This document shows positions 11,718 to 16,354 of a DNA stretch of 16,354 nucleotides, piece after piece. This DNA comes from Dehalococcoidales bacterium. Its GTDB lineage: Bacteria; Chloroflexota; Dehalococcoidia; Dehalococcoidales; Fen-1064. The stretch covers positions 1-16,354 of the forward strand of contig JAFGHZ010000102.1 of the NCBI GenBank assembly GCA_016929875.1, given 5' to 3'. A program made the position numbers and the translations under genes. The first letter of the stretch is position 1; each line of letters starts with the position of its first letter. The notes below the pieces were generated by a model that did not search any database, had not been told where the DNA came from, and was given only the letters and a program-made list of their open reading frames with translations.

Positions 11718-14159
11718 CTATTTCACCACAATATTTACCAGTTTACCATCAACATATATTGTTTTTACCACCTCTTTGCCTGTGAGGTATGGTTCTACCC
11801 GTGTTGATCCTGCGGCTATTCGTGTAGCCTCAACCTCCGTTGTAGATGCCGGGACGCTGATACGGTCGCGCAGTTTTCCGTTGACCTGCACTACCAGAGT
11901 GATTTCTTCTTCTTTCGCCAGTTCCTCGTCCCATTCGGGCCAGGACTGATTGTGAATGCTGTACTTGTGTCCCGTCTTCTGCCACAGTTCTTCAGCCAGA
12001 TGAGGTGCAGTAGGCGCCAGCAGTATGATGAGCGTTTCGATGCTTTTTTTCCAGTCGGAAGCTGTTACCGAGCCGTTTTCCTTGACTTTATTCAGATAGT
12101 TTGTATATTCCATCAATCCGGCAATCATCGTATTGAAACGCAGGCGGTCCGTGTCGTTGGTGATTCTTTTAATTGTCTGATGCGTGAAACGTTCCAGTTC
12201 TCTGGTTGTTTCGCTATTATTAGTATTCGATTGATACCCTTCCAGTACCAGATTCCAGACGCGGTTCAGCCAGCGGCTGACTCCGCTGATGCCGGTATCG
12301 AACCACTCGCCGCCCTGTTCCCACGGGCCCATAAACATCATATAGGCGCGTACCGTGTCGACACCCAGTTCTTTTACATATTCATCGGGATTGACGACGT
12401 TGCCTTTCGATTTGCTCATCTTTTGATGGTGGAGAATGATAGTGCCCTGATTAAAGAGTTTTTTAAACGGCTCTCCGAAATCGATTAGCCCCATATCCCT
12501 GATTGCCTTGGTGAAGAAGCGGGCATAGAGCAGGTGCATTACGGCGTGTTCCGCCCCGCCGGTATAAATATCGACCGGCATCCAATATTTGATGGTCTCC
12601 GTGTCGAAGGCGGCTTTATCGTAATGCGGACTGCAATACCGCAGGAAATACCAGCAGGAACACAGGAAGCCGTCGAGAGTGTCGGTCTCGCGCTTGGCGG
12701 GGCCGCCGCACTTCGGGCATTTCGTATTGATGAATTTTTCGTTGTATTTCAGGGGAGATTCGCCGGTGGGTCTGAATTCGGCTTCTTCCGGCAGTAAAAC
12801 CGGCAGGTCTTTTTCCGGTATGGGCACAGTACCGCATTTTTCGCAGTAAACTATCGGAATGGGGGTGCCCCAGTATCTCTGTCGTGAAATCAACCAGTCG
12901 CGCATCCGGTAGCTGATGGTGCCTTTTCCCCAGCCCTTTTGTTCCAGATAAGTGGTGACGGCTTTAATACCTTCCTGATTGGGCAATCCGCTGAATTGCC
13001 CGGAGTTAACCATCGTGCCGTCTTCGATATAGGCATTCTTTAACTCTTCGCCTTTCCATTCGGGGGAAGCGATGACGACCTTGATAGGGATTTTATACTT
13101 TTTAGCGAAGGCGAAGTCGCGTTCGTCGTGCGCTGGGACTGCCATTACGGCGCCGGTCCCGTAACTGCCTAAAACATAGTCGGCAATCCAGATGGGCACT
13201 TTGTCGCCGGTCAACCTGTTTATACAGTAGGCGCCGATAAAGATGCCGTCCTTTTCCTTTTCAGTGGAGAGGCGTTCGATTTCGGTAAAGCGGCGGGTTC
13301 TGGCAATGTATGCCTCAACCTCCACTTTTTTATCGGGTGCGGTCAGCTTTGCGACTAGCGGGTGCTCCGGCGCCAGTACCATAAAGGTAACACCGAAGAC
13401 GGTATCCGGTCGGGTGGTGAAGACCTTTATTTCTTTTTCCGACACGCTGGGCTGGTCGAGGCCAAAGGAAATCTCGGTGCCGTAGCTTTTCCCGACCCAG
13501 TTTCTTTGCATTATTTTGACCCGCTCGGTCCAATCGATTCCTTCGTGTTCCATCAGTTCGTCGGCATATTTAGTAATGCGGAAAAGCCACTGCTCCAGGT
13601 CTCGCTTGATGACCGGGGTCTCGCAGCGCCAGCATAAACCGTTTTCCACCTGCTCATTAGCCAGTACTACCTGACACTGCGGGCACCAGTTAACGGGGGA
13701 TTTACTGCGATACGCGAGGTCGTGTTCATATAGTTTCAGGAAGAACCACTGCGTCCACTTGTAATATTCTGGGTCGCAGGTGATGACTTCTCTGCTCCAG
13801 TCATAGATAGCGCCCATACTCTTGAGCTGTTTGCGCATGTTGTCGATGTTTGCCATGGTCCACTTGTAGGGATGAATGCCTTTTTTGATAGCGGCGTTTT
13901 CCGCCGGCAATCCGAAGGCATCGAAGCCCATCGGGTGGAGGACGTTATAACCCTGCATCCGTTTGAAACGGGCAAAGACATCGGAGGGCGCCATCGCATA
14001 CCAGTGCCCGATGTGGAGGTCGCCGGAGGTATAGGGGAACATCGTCAGGGCATACCATTTGGGCTTTTTGCTGTCCTCTTTGACTTCATAGAGCTTGTCG
14101 TCGGCCCATTTCTGCTGCCACTTTTTTTCGATTTCCGGGGCGTTATATTTATCAGTCAT
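11718..14159 (-). CDS. leuS: Leucyl-tRNA synthetase
   Basis: LeuS charges tRNA-Leu with leucine and edits mischarged products. The 813-residue class Ia synthetase has MFPYTSGDLHIGHWYAM (40-56, HIGH at 49-52), a zinc-type cluster WCPQC...CWRC (Cys159, 162, 176, 179), the CP1 editing domain with FTTRPDTVFG (247-256) and GAVMAVPAHDERD, a second CEKC...CPKC pair, the KMSKSKGN loop (from 580) and a C-terminal domain with VQVNGKLRD. Length is normal for bacterial LeuRS. The frame is open 17 codons further upstream, but the ATG at 14159 (MTDKYNAPEIEKKW) has GAGGAA in front and the conserved start, so it is preferred. Its leader holds an attenuator matching that of ilvD, followed by about 135 bases carrying two family A palindromes. 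Confidence 0.96.
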   Translation of the reverse strand: MTDKYNAPEIEKKWQQKWADDKLYEVKEDSKKPKWYALTMFPYTSGDLHIGHWYAMAPSDVFARFKRMQGYNVLHPMGFDAFGLPAENAAIKKGIHPYKWTMANIDNMRKQLKSMGAIYDWSREVITCDPEYYKWTQWFFLKLYEHDLAYRSKSPVNWCPQCQVVLANEQVENGLCWRCETPVIKRDLEQWLFRITKYADELMEHEGIDWTERVKIMQRNWVGKSYGTEISFGLDQPSVSEKEIKVFTTRPDTVFGVTFMVLAPEHPLVAKLTAPDKKVEVEAYIARTRRFTEIERLSTEKEKDGIFIGAYCINRLTGDKVPIWIADYVLGSYGTGAVMAVPAHDERDFAFAKKYKIPIKVVIASPEWKGEELKNAYIEDGTMVNSGQFSGLPNQEGIKAVTTYLEQKGWGKGTISYRMRDWLISRQRYWGTPIPIVYCEKCGTVPIPEKDLPVLLPEEAEFRPTGESPLKYNEKFINTKCPKCGGPAKRETDTLDGFLCSCWYFLRYCSPHYDKAAFDTETIKYWMPVDIYTGGAEHAVMHLLYARFFTKAIRDMGLIDFGEPFKKLFNQGTIILHHQKMSKSKGNVVNPDEYVKELGVDTVRAYMMFMGPWEQGGEWFDTGISGVSRWLNRVWNLVLEGYQSNTNNSETTRELERFTHQTIKRITNDTDRLRFNTMIAGLMEYTNYLNKVKENGSVTASDWKKSIETLIILLAPTAPHLAEELWQKTGHKYSIHNQSWPEWDEELAKEEEITLVVQVNGKLRDRISVPASTTEVEATRIAAGSTRVEPYLTGKEVVKTIYVDGKLVNIVVK

Positions 14160-14173
14160 GTTGAGTTCCTCTT

Positions 14174-14204
14174 TTCCATTCCGTGCTTGACACGGAATCC
14201 AGGA
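14174..14204. repeat. Family A dispersed palindrome, copy A5
   Basis: ATTCCGTG-CTTGA-CACGGAAT (14178-14198) is a perfect 8-bp stem with CC before it and CCAG after it (CTGG/GG on the other strand). It lies in the leuS 5' leader, 15 bases upstream of the start codon. Confidence 0.8.
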
Positions 14205-14229
14205 GTCCACTACGTATAGTTTCGGTTCT

Positions 14230-14256
14230 CTGGATACCGACTTTCGTCGGTATGGA
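14230..14256. repeat. Family A dispersed palindrome, copy A6
   Basis: ATACCGAC-TTTC-GTCGGTAT (14234-14253) is a perfect 8-bp stem with CTGG and GG borders. Like A1 it carries ATACC/GGTAT in place of ATTCC/GGAAT, a paired change on both arms. It also lies in the leuS leader, between the terminator and the gene. Confidence 0.8.
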
Positions 14257-14294
14257 GCCTAACTTCATATCCTTTCTGCAGTATTTCTTTAAAT

Positions 14295-14320
14295 AAAAAA
14301 GCCGTCCCCGAGAGGACGGC
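14295..14320 (-). terminator. Intrinsic terminator in the leuS leader
   Basis: On the minus strand a perfect 7-bp stem GCCGTCC/GGACGGC with a 6-base loop (14320-14301) is followed by six T residues, then ATTT. It lies about 135 bases before the leuS start and shares its stem sequence with the ilvD terminator. Confidence 0.9.
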
Positions 14321-14344
14321 CTCTATGCACAGAGATAAGTCCAC

Positions 14345-14398
14345 TCAGTTATCTGAGTATGTGACGATAAGTGTGAGGGTGAAAAGCTGCTTATTCAT
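14345..14398 (-). CDS. leuS leader peptide, 17 residues
   Basis: The frame encodes MNKQLFTLTLIVTYSDN and ends at TGA. Leu occurs at 5, 8 and 10, followed by Ile11 and Val12. It has the same length as the ilvD leader peptide and agrees at M1, F6, L8 and all of 10-15 (LIVTYS). Two of the six codons in that block differ synonymously (GTT/GTC and TAT/TAC). The ATG lies eight bases after the -10 box, so it is nearly or fully leaderless and has no ribosome binding site. Confidence 0.8.
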   Translation of the reverse strand: MNKQLFTLTLIVTYSDN

Positions 14399-14406
14399 TA
14401 ACACGT

Positions 14407-14435
14407 AAACTATCACAAATCATAGTTATTGTCAA
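14407..14435 (-). promoter_or_regulatory. Promoter of leuS leader transcript
   Basis: Perfect -35 TTGACA (14435-14430), 17-bp spacer and -10 TAGTTT (14412-14407) on the minus strand. The expected start near 14399-14401 is at or just before the leader-peptide ATG (14398). Architecture and spacing match the ilvD promoter. Confidence 0.75.
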
Positions 14436-14469
14436 CTTTGGATGCGTAATTTGGCGTATTTACTCTGGT

Positions 14470-14499
14470 TTGACGTTGATAATCGTTCCGTAGTAAAAT
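14470..14499 (+). promoter_or_regulatory. Probable promoter of acs
   Basis: TTGACG (14470-14475), an 18-bp spacer and TAAAAT (14494-14499) match consensus at 5 of 6 positions each. It points to acs, about 165 bases away, and is back-to-back with the leuS promoter (-35 boxes 34 bases apart). A second possible -10, TATTAT at 14606-14611, has a poor -35. Confidence 0.5.
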
Positions 14500-14549
14500 A
14501 ATTTGAACCTTAGAGAAAGAGTACTGTAGTTAATAATGTCCAGATTGCT

Positions 14550-14637
14550 AAAAATCCCAGCAGATTTTTTCGTTAGTTTTCATTTTCGGAATAGTCCCTG
14601 TTTTGTATTATTGTAAATAAGGCGAGCACTGCTTGCC
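14550..14637 (+). promoter_or_regulatory. Two hairpins in the acs 5' leader
   Basis: AAAAATC-CCAGCA-GATTTTT (14550-14569) is a perfect 7-bp AT-rich stem. GGCGAGC-ACT-GCTTGCC (14621-14637) is a 7-bp stem with one G-U pair, ending seven bases before the AAGGAG at 14644. No known riboswitch is recognised; any regulatory role is speculative. Confidence 0.3.
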
Positions 14638-14663
14638 ACAGATAAGGAGAGTTTGGAACAACT

Positions 14664-16354
14664 ATGGCTGAATCAGATGTGAAAGGTATTACCTCCATGA
14701 TGGAGGAGAAGAGGGTCTTTAAGCCTTCGAAAGAGCTTAGCAAACAGGCTTACATCAAGACTGTAGCCCAGTACAAAAAGATGTATAAGGAGTCCATTGA
14801 AGACCCGCAAGCTTTCTGGGGCGAAATGGCGGAACAGCTTGACTGGTACAAAAAATGGGACAAAGTACTGGTGGAGAATTTTGCCGAGGGTAAGCATGAA
14901 TGGTTTGTCGGCGGTAAACTGAATGTTTCCTACAACTGTATCGACCGCCATCTCAAGACCGAGCGTAAGAACAAGGCGGCATTTATCTGGGAAGGTGATA
15001 TCGGGGATACTAAAACGTTAACCTACCAGCAGCTATCTTATGAAGTAAACAAATTCGCTAATGTTCTTAAAAAATTGGGTATTAAGAAAGGCGACCGTGT
15101 TTCCATATATCTGCCGATGATTGTCGAGTTGCCGATTGCTATGTTAGCCTGTGCTAGAATCGGTGCGGTTCACAGTGTCGTATTCGGCGCCTTCAGCGGT
15201 GATGCTCTGCGCGATAGAATGAACGACTGCGAATCTTCTGTACTGGTCTGCAGTGACGGTTATTATCGCAGCGGCAAAACCATTAACAGTAAAGACAATG
15301 CGGATGCGGCTTTGAAATCTTGTCCTGCCATCAAGAAAGTCGTTGTCGTCAAACGCGCCGGCATTCCGGTGAATATAGTAGCCGGGCGTGACCTGTGGTA
15401 TCACGACCTGATGGCTGACCCCGACCTACCCAAATATTGTGAACCCGAACAGATGGATTCGGAAGACCCGCTTTTCATCCTCTATACCTCCGGTAGTACT
15501 GGTAAACCGAAGGGTGTATTACATACACAGGCCGGTTATTTACTGTACACTGCCTTAACTTTTAAATATGTCATGGATTATAAGGATAACGATACTTTCT
15601 GGTGTACGGCTGATATCGGTTGGATTACCGGACATAGCTACAATTGCTATGGCACTCTTGCCAACGGCGCTACTATGGTATTGTTCGAAGGTGTTCCCAC
15701 CTATCCCAATCCCGATAGATTCTGGGAACTAATTGAAAAATACAAGGTCAGCATTTTCTACACCGCTCCGACGGCACTCCGCTCTTTGATGAGAGATGGC
15801 GATGCCTGGCCGAATAAGCACGATATGAGCAGTCTCCGTATTCTCTCTACTGTGGGTGAACCTATCAACCCCGAAGCATGGATGTGGTACTACAATGTTA
15901 TCGGTAAGGGCAAATGCCCCATTATCGATACCTATTGGCAGACAGAAACCGGTGGCTTTATGCTCACCCCGTTCCCCGGCGCAACACCTATCAAACCTGG
16001 TTCTGCTACTATGCCATTCTTTGGCATTGACCCGGCTATTATTCGTGAAGATGGCAGCCCCGTCGATGTTAATGAAGGTGGTTACCTCGTAATCAGAAAA
16101 CCCTGGCCTGGGTTAATGCGCCGTGTTTACGGCGATGCCGAAAGATTCAAAAAGACATATTTCACCCGTTTCCCCGGTGTTTATACCACGGGTGACGGTG
16201 CCCGGCGTGATGAGGACGGCTATTACTGGCTGATGGGTCGTATCGATGATGTTATCAAAGTATCCGGACACCGCATCGGCACGGCTGAGGTAGAGAGTGC
16301 CTTTGTCGCTCACCCCGGTGTCGCCGAAGCGGCAGTAGTCGGTATGCCTCACCC
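14664..16354 (+). CDS. acs: Acetyl-CoA synthetase (AMP-forming), first 563 residues (cut by window edge)
   Basis: Acs activates acetate with ATP and CoA to acetyl-CoA via acetyl-AMP. Read from the ATG at 14664 the frame stays open to the window end (563 of an expected 640-660 residues). Signatures: the N-terminal ACS domain with NVSYNCIDRHL (87-97), AFSGDALRDRM (176-186), the P-loop YTSGSTGKPKG (274-284), GEP (398-400), DTYWQTETGG (422-431) and YTTGDGARRDEDGYYWLMGRIDDVIKVSGHR up to about 537. Trp425 fits the acetate-pocket Trp that distinguishes acetyl-CoA synthetases from longer-chain relatives. The C-terminal lysine motif lies outside the window. GGA is five bases and AAGGAG 14 bases upstream of the ATG. 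It is divergent from leuS. Acetate versus propionate preference is inferred. Confidence 0.93.
   Translation, partial: MAESDVKGITSMMEEKRVFKPSKELSKQAYIKTVAQYKKMYKESIEDPQAFWGEMAEQLDWYKKWDKVLVENFAEGKHEWFVGGKLNVSYNCIDRHLKTERKNKAAFIWEGDIGDTKTLTYQQLSYEVNKFANVLKKLGIKKGDRVSIYLPMIVELPIAMLACARIGAVHSVVFGAFSGDALRDRMNDCESSVLVCSDGYYRSGKTINSKDNADAALKSCPAIKKVVVVKRAGIPVNIVAGRDLWYHDLMADPDLPKYCEPEQMDSEDPLFILYTSGSTGKPKGVLHTQAGYLLYTALTFKYVMDYKDNDTFWCTADIGWITGHSYNCYGTLANGATMVLFEGVPTYPNPDRFWELIEKYKVSIFYTAPTALRSLMRDGDAWPNKHDMSSLRILSTVGEPINPEAWMWYYNVIGKGKCPIIDTYWQTETGGFMLTPFPGATPIKPGSATMPFFGIDPAIIREDGSPVDVNEGGYLVIRKPWPGLMRRVYGDAERFKKTYFTRFPGVYTTGDGARRDEDGYYWLMGRIDDVIKVSGHRIGTAEVESAFVAHPGVAEAAVVGMPH

Larger units (their letters stand above)
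14295..14400 (-). promoter_or_regulatory. Ribosome-mediated attenuator leader of leuS
   Basis: The layout matches the ilvD leader: a 17-codon peptide, TGAGTGG around the stop codon, then a terminator 24 bases after the stop. Strand 1 UACUCAG (codons 14-16) pairs with CUGAGUG (strand 2) across an AUAA loop, a 7-bp hairpin. Alternatively GAGUGGAC of strand 2 pairs with GUCCUCUC in the terminator left arm and loop (seven pairs around one U-U mismatch), blocking the terminator. A ribosome stalled at the Leu-Ile-Val codons (10-12) would cover strand 1 and favour read-through. The pairings are seen in the sequence; the mechanism is inferred by analogy with classical attenuators. Confidence 0.8.

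Overview
The window looks like chromosomal DNA of a free-living anaerobic bacterium, most plausibly a member of the Chloroflexota (Dehalococcoidia-like). This rests on the overall gene content and protein flavour plus two families of dispersed palindromes in the spacers. It is inference, because no rRNA or phylogenetic marker was searched. Almost everything is core metabolism and translation. G+C is near 50 % except for one AT-rich patch inside a DNA methyltransferase gene.

Layout. At 1-3261 all genes are on the minus strand: the 5' end of ilvD (cut by the window edge) with its own attenuator leader; a DNA methyltransferase fused to a nuclease-like domain; and a tightly coupled tsaC-rpiB pair. 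A 465-base spacer (3262-3726) holds four palindromic repeats and the guaA promoter. At 3727-10733 all genes are on the plus strand: guaA, purD, purE and purB (purine synthesis), a metallo-beta-lactamase-fold hydrolase, rsmD and coaD, then a small 2[4Fe-4S] ferredoxin. On the minus strand again are proC and leuS; leuS is preceded by a second attenuator. Facing away from leuS is acs (acetyl-CoA synthetase), cut by the right edge.

The most interesting find is a pair of matching amino-acid attenuators about 14 kb apart, upstream of ilvD and leuS. Each has a strong promoter (17-bp spacer) and a 17-codon leader peptide that starts only 8-10 bases after the -10 box. In both peptides residues 10-15 are LIVTYS. 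Each then has a stop codon inside a conserved TGAGTGG and, 24-25 bases later, a GCCGTCC...GGACGGC terminator with a U-run. The RNAs can be folded as classical 1:2 / 2:3 / 3:4 alternatives, with the Leu-Ile-Val codons placed so that a stalled ribosome would cover strand 1. A branched-chain biosynthesis gene and a leucyl-tRNA synthetase therefore appear to share one sensor. I do not recognise this as a described leader family.

Secondary observations are: nine to eleven copies of two palindrome families with compensatory arm changes; an AT-rich, probably exchanged target-recognition region in the methyltransferase; an N-terminal extension on GuaA; an insertion in CoaD; and a possible leaderless transcript for rsmD. 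No tRNA, rRNA, CRISPR array, insertion sequence or prophage was seen.
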